DNA of 38,063 nucleotides from positions 1-38,063 of the forward strand of contig PMUI01000131.1 of assembly GCA_003166955.1 (NCBI GenBank). Direction: 5' to 3'. Of this stretch, positions 27,501 to 35,993 are shown piece after piece. The position numbers were made by a program, and so were the translations under genes. The stretch's first letter is position 1, and each line of letters starts with the position of its first letter. The DNA comes from Acidobacterium sp. GTDB taxonomy: Bacteria; Acidobacteriota; Terriglobia; Terriglobales; Acidobacteriaceae. The notes under the pieces are model-generated. The model was not told the origin of the DNA. It ran no database searches and was given only the letters and a program-made list of their open reading frames with translations.

Positions 27501-29885
27501 ATGAAATCCCGGATGACTGCAGCAGGGGCGCCGCGGTTCGTATTATCCGGATGGATCGGAGCTATCCCGATCCTGCTTATCCTCTCAAGAGCTGTCGGCG
27601 TTCCAGGACAGATGCCTGGCCAGAAGATGCCGGGGCTTTCTCCAGTAGAAGCAGAGAAAACCAGCGATGGAATGCTCGCAAAATCAGGAAATGAGACTCT
27701 CCATGTTACGGTTTGCAGCGAGTCGGTTATTCACATCGTTGCTACGCCGGAACCTTCCACTCCCGCCGCGCCGCGCCCGTGGATGCTCGAGCCACAGCAA
27801 TCCTGCCCCGGAGCGCCGTTCACCTTCGCACAGGACGCGAAAGCGGCCAGCCTGAAGACTGCTCAGCTTGAGGTCATCTTTAACATCGAGCGCGGCAATC
27901 TCACTTTCCGGACCGCCGGCGGAGAATCGCTGCTGAACGAAGGCAACAGCATCCCGCGAACCTATGAACCGGTCGAGCTCAATGGTGATCACACCTACCG
28001 CGTCACGGACCGCTTCTCTCCGTCGATAACAGAAGCGCTCTACGGACTGGGTCAGCATCAGAGCGGCATGTTCAACTATCGCGGCGTCACGGTGGAACTG
28101 GGTCAAAACAACACCGATGTCGCGATACCCCTGCTGATTTCGAGCAAGGGCTACGGGCTGATGTGGAACACGGCAGCGCTCACCTGGTTCGATAATCGCT
28201 TTCCGCTCGATATGAAGCTGACTTCCATCGCCGGCAAGTCGATCGACTACTACTTCCTCTACGGTCCGGAAATCGACGCCGTTCTCCACGAGTACCGCAC
28301 AATGACCGGACACACCCCCATGCTGCCGAAGTGGGCCTACGGCTTCTTTCAGTCGAAGGACCGCTATGTATCGCTGGACGAGATTCGCGGGATCGCGCAA
28401 CGCTATCGCCAGGAGCACATTCCCCTCGACGCCATGGTGCAGGACTGGTTCTGGTGGAAGACGGAGGGCGACCCAGTCTTCAATTCCAATTATCACGACG
28501 TGGCGCAGGATCTCGATGCGCTGCACAAAGAGAACGTGCACGCCATGATCTCTGTCTGGGGCCTGCTCGATCCGGAGTCCGAAACCTATAAGATCCTCGA
28601 TCGAAAGCACGAACTCGTGTCCGGCGCTCACGTTTACGACGCCACCAATCCAGAGGCGCGCGACATCTACTGGGAGAAGCTGCCCGGCAAGCTGCTCGCG
28701 CAGGGATGGGACGCATTCTGGCTCGACAGCGCCGAGCCCGAAGAATACTGGCCGCATATGGGCGACGCCATCCTCAGCAGCCGCCAACTCGCCATCGGCA
28801 ACGGCGCCGAATTCACGAACGTCTTCCCGCTCGTACACACCCTTGGAGTACAGGATCACTGGAAGGTGCAGAACCCAACCAAGCGCGTCTTCCTGCTCAC
28901 GCGCTCCGCATTCTTCGGCCAACAGCGCGTCGGCGCCACGGTCTGGTCAGGAGATGTCTACGGCACCTACTGGGGCTTGAGTCACCAGGTCCCCGCCGGT
29001 CTCAATTTCGCGCTGTCTGGGTATCCATATTGGACCACAGACATCGGTGGCTATTGGCCGCCTCACGACGACCCTCTCGCCGATCCCGCATTTCAGGAGC
29101 TCTACGTGCGCTGGTTCGAGTACGGCACGTTTTGTCCTGTCTTCCGCACCCATGGCCACCGGCCGCATAACGAGTTGTGGAGCTTCGACAGGGTTGAGCC
29201 CATCCTGGTGAGCTACGACAAGCTCCGCTACCGCCTCATGCCGTATATCTATTCGCTGGCCTGGAAGGTAACGAGCGAGGACTACACGATCCAGCGCCCG
29301 CTCGTCATGGACTGGCGTGCAGATCAGAAGACCTGGAACCTCGGCGACCAATTCATGTTCGGCCCGGCTATCCTCGTCAACCCGGTGCTCAAAGCCGACG
29401 CTGCCAGGCGTAGTGTCTACTTGCCGGCGGCCGCCGCATGGTACGACTTCTGGACCGGTAATTCGCTCACAGGCGGCCACGAAATCGAAGCCGATGCGCC
29501 ACTCGATCGCATACCGCTCTTCGTGCGCGCCGGCTCCATTCTTCCCATGGGTCCGCAGATCGAGTACGCCACGCAGGATCCCGCGGGGCCCATCGAGCTT
29601 CGCATTTATCGCGGAGCCGATGGAAAATTCGACCTTTATGAAGACGCAGGCGACGGCTACGAGTACGAGAAGGGGCAGCATTCCGTCATCCCCCTCCACT
29701 GGAACGACGGCAGTTCATCACTCACCATTGGCTCACGGCAAGGCTCGTTTCCAGGAATGATCGAACACCGACAATTCCGTGTCGTCCTGGTCGCAGGCGG
29801 ACACGGTATGGGCTCGGATGTGACCAGCGCAGTCAACGCGGAAATCAATTACGAAGGCAAAGAAGTTCAAACAACCATCAGGTAG
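27501..29885 (+). CDS. GH31 alpha-xylosidase-like enzyme
   Basis: About 794 aa from the ATG at 27501 with an N-terminal signal segment (about 10-40, ending GVPGQ). An N-terminal beta domain leads into the barrel, which has ALYGLGQHQSGMFNYRG, the nucleophile Asp409 in FWLDSAEPE and acid/base Asp485 in WSGDVYGTYW. A C-terminal beta region follows (FDLYEDAGDGYEYEKG). GH31 covers alpha-glucosidases and alpha-xylosidases. The locus context favours alpha-xylosidase acting on xyloglucan side chains, but this is inference. AAGGG about 9 nt upstream supports this start, although the frame extends back to 27288, overlapping the GH127 gene. Confidence 0.88.
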   Translation: MKSRMTAAGAPRFVLSGWIGAIPILLILSRAVGVPGQMPGQKMPGLSPVEAEKTSDGMLAKSGNETLHVTVCSESVIHIVATPEPSTPAAPRPWMLEPQQSCPGAPFTFAQDAKAASLKTAQLEVIFNIERGNLTFRTAGGESLLNEGNSIPRTYEPVELNGDHTYRVTDRFSPSITEALYGLGQHQSGMFNYRGVTVELGQNNTDVAIPLLISSKGYGLMWNTAALTWFDNRFPLDMKLTSIAGKSIDYYFLYGPEIDAVLHEYRTMTGHTPMLPKWAYGFFQSKDRYVSLDEIRGIAQRYRQEHIPLDAMVQDWFWWKTEGDPVFNSNYHDVAQDLDALHKENVHAMISVWGLLDPESETYKILDRKHELVSGAHVYDATNPEARDIYWEKLPGKLLAQGWDAFWLDSAEPEEYWPHMGDAILSSRQLAIGNGAEFTNVFPLVHTLGVQDHWKVQNPTKRVFLLTRSAFFGQQRVGATVWSGDVYGTYWGLSHQVPAGLNFALSGYPYWTTDIGGYWPPHDDPLADPAFQELYVRWFEYGTFCPVFRTHGHRPHNELWSFDRVEPILVSYDKLRYRLMPYIYSLAWKVTSEDYTIQRPLVMDWRADQKTWNLGDQFMFGPAILVNPVLKADAARRSVYLPAAAAWYDFWTGNSLTGGHEIEADAPLDRIPLFVRAGSILPMGPQIEYATQDPAGPIELRIYRGADGKFDLYEDAGDGYEYEKGQHSVIPLHWNDGSSSLTIGSRQGSFPGMIEHRQFRVVLVAGGHGMGSDVTSAVNAEINYEGKEVQTTIR

Positions 29886-29960
29886 TTCGCCGCTGTGCCG
29901 TGCCTTGCATTGCAACCTGGCCGCGCAGCTTCACTCGTTTCGTGACAAAGAAGGTTAGCT

Positions 29961-31529
29961 ATGACGAATTCGAAACTCTTGCTTCTTTTGACAGCCGTTC
30001 TGGGCGCCTCGTTGACTGCCCACGCTCAAATGGCAGATCCTTGCGCCAATCTTGCAACTCTTAAGATCGACGGCACCGAAATCACCAGGGCCACGCTCGT
30101 TCCCGCCGGAACTACCGTCCCACCGCCGTATCCCGGCGCTCCGGGCATCGGCCCGTTGCCCGCGCACTGCCGAGTCGATGGTGTCATCAATCGCCGGAAG
30201 GGTGTGGACGGCCAGGAATTCGGCATCGGCTTTGCTCTTGCTCTGCCCGAGACTGCTGCCTGGAACGGCGACTTCATGATGCAGGGCGGCGGAGGCGGCA
30301 ACGGCATCATCGCTTACCCTGCCGGAGCGAACTACGCCGGCGACAAGCCGGCACTCTCCCGCGGATTCGCCGTAGCCAGCACGGATACAGGACACACGGC
30401 GAAAACCGGTCCTTTTGACTTCTCGTTTATGCGCGATCAACAGGCCTATCTCGATTTCGCCTTCCTCGCCAATGCTGAAGTGGCCGGAGTCGCCAAACAG
30501 ATCATCGCGCACTACTACGCAAAGCCGACAGCCTACTCCTGCTTCGTTGGCTGTTCCACCGGCGGGCGCGAAGGCATGATCCTTTCGCAGCGCTATCCCA
30601 CCGTGTTCGACGGAATCGTTTCCGGCGATCCGGCTATGCGCACCGGTCTGTCGAACCTCGCCATTGCTCAGTGGATCCCGGTCGCCTATAACCAGGCCGC
30701 ACCGAAAGACCCCTCCGGCAAGCCGCAGATCGATAAGTTCCTCACCGACAGCGATCGCAAGCTATTCATGGATGCCCTCATGAAACAGTGCGACGCAAAA
30801 GACGGCGTAGCCGACGGCATGATCTCCGATCCTCTCGGCTGCGATTTCGATCCTGCGGTTCTCGCGTGCAAGCCCGGCCAGTCCGACGCTTGCATCGCCC
30901 CTGAAAAAACCTTCGCCATCAGGAAAGCTTTCGGCGGTCCAAAGAACGCCTACGGCACACAGATCTATCCCGGCTTCCTCTATGACGCTGGAATCACGAT
31001 GAAGGGCGTGGTGTCGGGACTACTCGCTCTGGGAAGCAACGGTCTTTTCGGCCCTTACACCGCCGCAACACAACTCGACGTGGACAACGCAGCGCTGCAC
31101 GCCTCCGACCCGCTCGTCGAGCCCGCATCCACCAATCTTTCCACGTTCTCGCTCAGTGGCGGCAAGCTCATCTTCTTCCACGGTGACAGCGATCCGTGGT
31201 TCTCGCCCCTCGACACGCTCGGTTATTACCAATCACTGGCCGCAACCAACGGCGGCGCTGAGAAGGTTTCCGAATGGAGCCGCATGTTCCTCGTCCCCGG
31301 CATGGCCCACTGCGGTGGCGGCCCCGCCCTCGATCACTTCGACATGCTTACCGCTGTTGTCAACTGGGTAGAGAAAGGCACGCCGCCTGATTCCGTGATT
31401 GCCACCGGCACAGCGTTCCCAGGCCGCAGCCGCCCGCTCTGCGCTTATCCAAAACACGCGCAGTACACCGGAAGCGGTGACAGCCAGGACGCCCGCAACT
31501 TCCAATGCCAAAGCTCCGCAAATGAGTAG
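29961..31529 (+). CDS. Tannase/feruloyl esterase family protein
   Basis: 522 aa with a signal peptide (MTNSKLLLLLTAVLGASLTA, cleavage near AHAQ). It shows the tannase-family catalytic pattern in which a Cys precedes the nucleophilic Ser and another follows the His: GCSTGGREGM (Ser), FHGDSDPWFS (Asp) and PGMAHCGGGPALDHFD (His-Cys). A lid-domain region lies at about 250-400. The family hydrolyses gallate or ferulate esters, here probably ferulate on arabinoxylan or pectin. It is the last intact gene of the rightward arm. Downstream the sequence breaks into a truncated ORF and mobile-element debris. Confidence 0.9.
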   Translation: MTNSKLLLLLTAVLGASLTAHAQMADPCANLATLKIDGTEITRATLVPAGTTVPPPYPGAPGIGPLPAHCRVDGVINRRKGVDGQEFGIGFALALPETAAWNGDFMMQGGGGGNGIIAYPAGANYAGDKPALSRGFAVASTDTGHTAKTGPFDFSFMRDQQAYLDFAFLANAEVAGVAKQIIAHYYAKPTAYSCFVGCSTGGREGMILSQRYPTVFDGIVSGDPAMRTGLSNLAIAQWIPVAYNQAAPKDPSGKPQIDKFLTDSDRKLFMDALMKQCDAKDGVADGMISDPLGCDFDPAVLACKPGQSDACIAPEKTFAIRKAFGGPKNAYGTQIYPGFLYDAGITMKGVVSGLLALGSNGLFGPYTAATQLDVDNAALHASDPLVEPASTNLSTFSLSGGKLIFFHGDSDPWFSPLDTLGYYQSLAATNGGAEKVSEWSRMFLVPGMAHCGGGPALDHFDMLTAVVNWVEKGTPPDSVIATGTAFPGRSRPLCAYPKHAQYTGSGDSQDARNFQCQSSANE

Positions 31530-31545
31530 CGAGAGGTTTGCCGTC

Positions 31546-31716
31546 ATGAGTTCCAGATGCATTCATTTTGCAGTTCTCGCCGGAGGGCTGTTGTTTGCTG
31601 CGTCAACTCACAACGCAATCGTGTCGTGTTGCCTGGAAGCTCCAGGATTCACGCACAGTCCACCATCCCCTGAGCGACTCCCGCAAACGCGATTTGCCGC
31701 TACAAATCTGGACTGA
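31546..31716 (+). pseudogene. Truncated start of a secreted protein
   Basis: From ATG 31546, with GAGAGG about 11 nt upstream, the frame encodes MSSRCIHFAVLAGGLLFAAS, a signal peptide. It then drifts into non-protein-like sequence and stops at 56 aa. It looks like the first part of the next gene of the rightward arm, cut near 31620 where the minus-strand debris begins. Confidence 0.45.
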
Positions 31717-31773
31717 CGAATTCAGGCCGAGGCCCTCATCGAGCCCCGGCCCGCCCGTGCGTGTCTCGGTTTC

Positions 31774-31878
31774 ATACTGCGCCGCGGGCGGCAAGACGGT
31801 GGTCTCCTCCACTCGAATGTGCTGCGCATAGAGCCGGCTGAGCCGGCTTGTCGCAGTCACGAGGGCGCGGCGATCAGA
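31774..31878 (-). pseudogene. Hemerythrin-like (HHE) domain fragment
   Basis: About 35 residues, including SRLSRLYAQHIRVEETTVLP, match the last helix of HHE cation-binding domains (LYxxHIxxEExxVFPxA). No start or remaining helices are present. Its frame runs into the 163-bp repeat, so the domain was joined to mobile-element sequence. HHE proteins bind iron/oxygen or NO. Only a fragment is left. Confidence 0.45.
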
Positions 31879-31900
31879 GCCTGATGGGCTCACGAAAACA

Positions 31901-31924
31901 GGCTGAGCCCCCCACAGCTCAGCC
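31901..31924. terminator. Hairpin at the head of repeat copy 1
   Basis: GGCTGAGC at 31901-31908 pairs perfectly with GCTCAGCC at 31917-31924. The second repeat copy keeps a 7-bp version (35994-36000 with 36010-36016) although the loop differs. This suggests the structure itself was preserved. It could be the terminator of a lost element gene. Confidence 0.4.
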
Positions 31925-31942
31925 GCCTGGACCCACATGGTT

Positions 31943-31963
31943 TTGGTAGCAATTTGGTAGCAA
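31943..31963 (+). repeat. 21-bp unit, left member of an inverted pair
   Basis: TTGGTAGCAATTTGGTAGCAA contains two GGTAGCAA units. It pairs as an inverted repeat with 32150-32170 (18 of 21 identical), and the tRNA-Val fragment lies between them. It recurs in repeat copy 2 at 36036-36056. It may be an integrase arm-binding site or an element terminus. Confidence 0.5.
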
Positions 31964-32041
31964 ATAGCGCCGAGAGTGCCGATTTCTTGCCATTCCACCG
32001 ACTATTAACTCCTTTATTTGCCTCAACCGGTCGTCTATTGG

Positions 32042-32091
32042 CTACCTTGACACGGTAGAGGTCAGGAGTTCGAGTCTCCTCGTGCCTACCA
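32042..32091 (+). pseudogene. tRNA-Val(GAC) 3' part (attachment-site remnant)
   Basis: CTACC-TTGACAC-GGTAG forms a perfect anticodon arm with GAC in the loop. The variable loop AGGTC, a perfect T arm (AGGAG, TTCGAGT, CTCCT) and an acceptor strand CGTGCCT-A-CCA follow. The 5' acceptor (AGGCACG expected) and the D arm are absent upstream. The structure is too good to be chance and begins at the anticodon stem, as do attachment sites of integrases that cross over in the anticodon loop. Confidence 0.8.
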
Positions 32092-32149
32092 TATTCTCAA
32101 TAACTTACAGCGAAGATCGTGGCGTTGGCTGCTCAGAGCTGAATAGTTT

Positions 32150-32170
32150 TTGCTATCAAAACGCTACCAA
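32150..32170 (-). repeat. 21-bp unit, right member of the inverted pair
   Basis: On the minus strand it reads TTGGTAGCGTTTTGATAGCAA, 18 of 21 identical to 31943-31963. The transposase fragment begins about 50 bp to its right. Confidence 0.5.
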
Positions 32171-32218
32171 GTCACGTTCGGATGCGACGCATCTCTTTGA
32201 TTCCGCACCAGACACGGG

Positions 32219-32455
32219 GTGATTTGCCCCACCTGCGGACGCACGGACGCGGCGTACATTCCCGCGCGGCGCGTCTGGCAGTACAAGACTCGCCATCCCA
32301 AGGCCCAATTCTCGATAAAGGTGGGCACGATCTTTGAGGACTCGCCCATCGGACTTGATAAGTGGCTGCTTGCGATGTGGATGGTTGCGAACTGCAAGAA
32401 CGGCGTCAGCAGTTGGGAGATGCATCGGACCATCGGCGTCACTCAGAAGACGTAG
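32219..32455 (+). pseudogene. IS1595-family transposase fragment
   Basis: 78 codons starting with the zinc-ribbon half-site ICPTCGRTDAAYIPARRVWQ and continuing FSIKVGTIFEDSPIGLDKWL to SSWEMHRTIGVTQKT, the conserved N-terminal part of IS1595-type transposases. The family continues QKTAWFM into the DDE domain. Here the match ends at QKT and a stop follows at the junction with the dehydrogenase relic. The extreme N-terminus is also missing, and no terminal inverted repeats are visible. Confidence 0.75.
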
Positions 32456-33125
32456 CTGGTCGCTCCCTTTCCCGCAATCACTCGGTCCGCCGAGGTCCGC
32501 ACGCTTTCAAAGATCGCATCGCGGTCTTCGCCGGTCAGATGGTTCGGGTGTATCCATTCTCGCAATGGAACATTGCCAATGGTGGCGCTCGACCATAATG
32601 GGATTTCGCTGTCACCGTGCTCCCCGGCGATGTAGGCGTGAACGTTCTGTACGGCGACCCGACAATGCTGCGCCAGCAAAAACCGGAAATGCGAACTGTC
32701 CAGAACCGTTCCGCTTCCGATCACCCGGCCGCTGTCGAAACCGCTGACTTGCAGCGACACGTAGGTCAGTACATCCACCGGATTGGTCACGATCAGCAGA
32801 ATGGCATCCGGCGCGACGCGTAGCAGATCAGGGATCAGCCTGCGGCAAATATTCGCGTTGGTCTCCGCCAGGTCAATGCGCGTCTGCCCCGGCTTTTGTT
32901 TGGCTCCGGCCGTAACCACGATCACATCGGAGCCATCCAGTCGCGCTTCGGGTACGAACATCAGTCCATGATTCAGGTCGAGTACCTCGGCTTCAAGCTT
33001 GGCCTTCGTATGTCGAAAAGGCTGATATGCTTCCCCACGCCTCGAATCATGCATGCATACGCGATGGTCGCTCCCACGCTGCCAGCACCCACAATTCCGA
33101 TTTTCTGCCTGCGTTCGTTGGTCAT
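32443..33125 (-). pseudogene. L-lactate/malate dehydrogenase, frameshifted and truncated
   Basis: The first part, from ATG 33125, encodes the NAD-binding start KIGIVGAGSVGATIAYACMI and continues to GKHISLFDI. The rest is in another frame from about 33010: TKAKLEAEVLDLNHGLMFVP, VIVVTAGAKQKPGQTR, LIVTNPVDVLTYV and the active-site HAYIAGEHGDSEIPLW. The C-terminal helices after GKGATSY are missing, because the sequence joins the transposase fragment at about 32450. The enzyme would interconvert pyruvate and lactate, but with two lesions it cannot be functional. Confidence 0.8.
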
Positions 33126-33413
33126 ATACGATTGGGCCTCGTCCCGCATCGGTTCCCGCGCCGCTACCGCAGCGCCTATCTGTTGTTCAGAGAACGTCGA
33201 TTTCCAACACGCCTTTGTAGGGGGCGATGCTGGCCGTCGCGTTTCCGTTGGTTTAGCGTAGTGCCACGACGCTGAAATGAACTTCACCTAAACAGATTGG
33301 TTCGAGCCAGATCAATGATTTCGTCCCCGCGACCGTTCAGATGCTTCATCCGGGCACAACAACCGCTCCCTGATAGATGCCGAGTCAGTTCCTGAGATGC
33401 AGCTCGATTCTCC

Positions 33414-33884
33414 CTACCGCCCTGCACCCTGCACCTCTTTGATTTGCACCAGAAGCATGCGCAGCGGCGATGTAGCGCTGATCCCATGGGGCAGGTTGGG
33501 GGGCATATAGACGAATGAGCCGCCACGGACGGCGCGCTTGTCATTCCCCAGCTGCACCTCGCCTTCCCCCTCCAGAAAATAGAGGATCGCAGGTGTGGGT
33601 GCAGAGTGAGTTGACAGCTCCTGACCCGCAGAAAACCCAAACGCCGTGACATTCAACCGATCATCCTTGTGCAGCACGCGGCTCAGAATGCCCTGAGCAG
33701 GGAGATCGAACTCGCGAAAAAGATCACCGAAGTAGGTGTAGTCGATGAAAACCCTCCTAGCAAAACTGGATTGCCGCGAACCGGATTTTGCGCGAACCTG
33801 TTTTCCCTCAATAACAAGCTTGACTTCAGGCAGAGCGGCTGGACTCCCCTGGATCCTGACATTGGTATCCCGGCATCCTGCCAA
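33414..33884 (-). CDS. Cupin-domain protein
   Basis: Up to 156 aa from a TTG at 33884. The C-terminal half is a single cupin: DRLNVTAFGFSAGQELSTHS, ILYFLEGEGEVQLGN and GGSFVYMPPNLPHGI give the two cupin motifs with possible metal His/Glu ligands. The N-terminal region has no clear family. The frame is open upstream without an ATG, so the true start is uncertain and the N-terminus may be disrupted. Function is unknown; small cupins often bind a metal or sense a small molecule. It lies between the dehydrogenase relic and a second cupin on the same strand. Confidence 0.65.
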   Translation of the reverse strand: MAGCRDTNVRIQGSPAALPEVKLVIEGKQVRAKSGSRQSSFARRVFIDYTYFGDLFREFDLPAQGILSRVLHKDDRLNVTAFGFSAGQELSTHSAPTPAILYFLEGEGEVQLGNDKRAVRGGSFVYMPPNLPHGISATSPLRMLLVQIKEVQGAGR

Positions 33885-33991
33885 TGAGGACAGGTGCCGC
33901 AGACGGTAGAGTCCATTCGCAGGAACGTCGGATGGGGCACCCTACGCGCGGATCGGCGAGCGTGACTCCTTCGCCGACGGGCCTCACCGCC

Positions 33992-34423
33992 CTATGGATT
34001 GCCCTGCACGCTATCGGTTCCCGCCATGGTCAGGAGAAACGCAGACTCTTCCAGTGCCTCAACGTCATGCTCGAGATTCGACTGCAGGGCGAGGACGTCG
34101 CCCGCTCCGAGCTCACAAACGTCACAGCCGGAGACAAGAAGACGCACCTTTCCCAGTATCGTCTGAATGGAGATGGAGCCCCGGGCCCGGTGGTGGCTGA
34201 TCCGGCCTCCCTGCTTCATGAGGGTGAGAACGACACGAAAATCTTCATGCTTGACGAGAGTGGCGGAACTGCGACCGCTGGCATCCTGCCATCCCGGCGC
34301 CGCCCTCAGTTTCTCGATCTCCTCCGCGAGGCTGAGGCGAATGGCAGCGTCGGCGAGTTGCGGCAAGCGGTTCAGGCTTTCCCGGTAATGTTTGTCGGAA
34401 CGAGACGGTTCGACTTTGTTCAT
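33992..34423 (-). CDS. Second cupin-domain protein
   Basis: 143 aa from the ATG at 34423, preceded by GGAAGGA about 10 nt upstream. The cupin region covers FRVVLTLMKQGGRISHHRAR, ILGKVRLLVSGCDVCELGAGDVLAL-type strands and LEHDVEALEESAFLLTMA. An N-terminal helix (AIRLSLAEEIEKLRA) comes first. No signal peptide. The function is unknown. It is a different subtype from the neighbouring cupin (33414-33884), and the two may have formed an operon with the dehydrogenase. Confidence 0.72.
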   Translation of the reverse strand: MNKVEPSRSDKHYRESLNRLPQLADAAIRLSLAEEIEKLRAAPGWQDASGRSSATLVKHEDFRVVLTLMKQGGRISHHRARGSISIQTILGKVRLLVSGCDVCELGAGDVLALQSNLEHDVEALEESAFLLTMAGTDSVQGNP

Positions 34424-34876
34424 GGTCTGAGATTCCTTCCCTAACGCGGGGTGGCGCAGTCTACGTGTCTCACGCAGGCCCAGCACGATGTGTTCCGCTC
34501 ATGGTTATTCTGACGCCGAGTTGTCACAGACGCCATGAATCAATCGTTCCCCCCCCGATAGTACAACCGCACCCGAATATCTGGAACACCCAGCGCGCCA
34601 CGGTCAATGCTGCTGCTGCCGCCTCATTTACGATTTACGATCGCAATGTGTTTCCCTTCATGAAAGTGACGTCCCCGAACTCAAGGCAACCAGCCACTAT
34701 GTGACCAGGACCCAGGGAGGTGGGGGAACCGCACGAGATGTGGTCGAGCTCATTTTGACGGACCAGGGAAGGTGGAAAGAGGCGATTCTGCTGGCGCTGG
34801 CCTGAACGTGATCGATACGGCCGAGAGCGCATTTCTCCCCACCTAGCCCGGCACAGATTAAGGTGTTGCTTCGCTG
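34424..34876. other. Region between the second cupin and the DUF488 gene
   Basis: About 450 bp. The only notable content is the plus-strand frame 34535-34805 that needs a shift in a C8 run. No RNA gene or terminator is apparent. Confidence 0.4.
34535..34805 (+). pseudogene. Possible small gene split by a C8 homopolymer
   Basis: ATG 34535 starts MNQSFPPR and stops at once because of eight C (34549-34556). With one C fewer the frame stays open for about 90 codons and ends at 34805. The downstream part (RLIYDLRSQCVSLHESD, then GGGGTARDVVELILTDQGRW and KEAILLALA) is protein-like. I recognise no family. There is no clear ribosome-binding site and the alternative frame is also open for about 45 codons, so coding is unproven. 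Confidence 0.3.
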
Positions 34877-35437
34877 TCAGACCGGCGCTGCTAAATGGTC
34901 AGCAGGATAAGTGACCAGGGTTCCATTTACATGTCCCCAGGGGGTCAGCGTATGGATCTGTGAGCGCACCGCGCTTGTTATCTCTCTGACCTCAATGCCT
35001 CGTGCCAATAGCGCATCCGCGATCAGGGAGCGATGGCAGCGCCACGGAACAGCTTCGGCACACATCACTGCAATCCGTTCGTGCTTCGCAAGCTCGATCA
35101 GTTTATCCAAATTTCCCCGGAACTCAGGCGTCTGCATATAATCGGCGAAGCCACGGAAGCTGGAGTTATGCCATCCGGTGTTGAGGGAATCTCTCTGCGC
35201 ATGCCGGAAGCCGCCCAGGCCGGGCATGTACCTGTAGTGAAGACGAGCGGAATGCAGGCTAACCGCCAATGGTTCCCGGTTGAACTGCGGGTTGTGGCGC
35301 GAACGCGGAACGGAGCGCACATCGACCAACCGTCGAACATCGTGCGCCTTGAGAAGATGGATGAACCCCACCACTGGGCGGGTAGAATGCCCTATCGTCA
35401 TGACAACCAGCGGTGTTGGAGATGGGTGCTGCTTCAT
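34877..35437 (-). CDS. DUF488-family protein
   Basis: About 186 aa from ATG 35437. Family hallmarks are clear: VVMTIGHSTRP, LVDVRSVPRSRHNPQFN, YRYMPGLGG and the Cys/Arg/His motif MCAEAVPWRCHRSLIADAL near the C-terminus. DUF488 proteins are small cytoplasmic proteins of unknown biochemical role; conserved Cys, His and Arg residues suggest an enzyme. The frame extends to 35488, but 35437 has a GGGA upstream and leaves a short normal N-terminus; an ATG at 35401 is also possible. It appears intact, unlike the dehydrogenase further along the strand. Confidence 0.78.
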   Translation of the reverse strand: MKQHPSPTPLVVMTIGHSTRPVVGFIHLLKAHDVRRLVDVRSVPRSRHNPQFNREPLAVSLHSARLHYRYMPGLGGFRHAQRDSLNTGWHNSSFRGFADYMQTPEFRGNLDKLIELAKHERIAVMCAEAVPWRCHRSLIADALLARGIEVREITSAVRSQIHTLTPWGHVNGTLVTYPADHLAAPV

Positions 35438-35993
35438 GCCACACATCCCGATGCAACAATTCAATCTGCGTTTACCATGGTAATTCACGGCAATCGCTCA
35501 GGTGTTGACGCTGAGAGACCAAACGGACGCATGCCGTCGGATTCGCCTAGCTACTCGAACACGGGAGGCCAGGAGTTGCCAACCGGGATTCGGGCTTGAG
35601 ATCTTCGGAACCAAAGCCGGTTGATCGGGGCAAATCAGGTCAGCCATTCGTCATCGCCTGATGCATCCGGGGGGTGTGCGAAGGAGCGTGGGCGCTATTC
35701 AGATCCGCGCGCAGCAGCTTTGCTTTTGCTATGCAGGAGGCGGGGGACGAGAAGGATGGTGAACCGCGTAAAGGAAGATAGATGCCGCGGTGAATCCCAG
35801 TGACCGTGGCGGAGATCCTCAAACACAACACCTGTATGTGCGCGCGGTCACACGAGTGGGCGATCGGCTGGAGCAGGGGTTGGTAGCTTGACCCCGCGCT
35901 GGCCATCCCGACCCCGTCATCGGCGAGAAGCAGCGTGTTTTATCAGGCGGAATCCGTGGCCTCGTGGTTCACATCACTCGCCAGAAAAACGTT

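Larger units (their letters stand above)
31901..32063 (+). repeat. 163-bp direct repeat, copy 1
   Basis: Clearly similar over the full 163 nt to 35994-36156, mostly by scattered substitutions and with no net length change. It starts with a hairpin, contains two GGTAGCAA units and ends in the tRNA-Val anticodon arm plus AGAGGTC. The two copies have the same orientation and frame about 4 kb of degraded genes. Confidence 0.75.

Noticed and set aside
27684-28922. Minus-strand open frame of 412 codons opposite the GH31 gene
   Set aside because: Antisense shadow. The plus strand carries both GH31 catalytic motifs.
32042-32091. Functional tRNA-Val gene
   Set aside because: The anticodon and T arms are perfect, but the D arm and 5' acceptor strand are absent in the upstream sequence.
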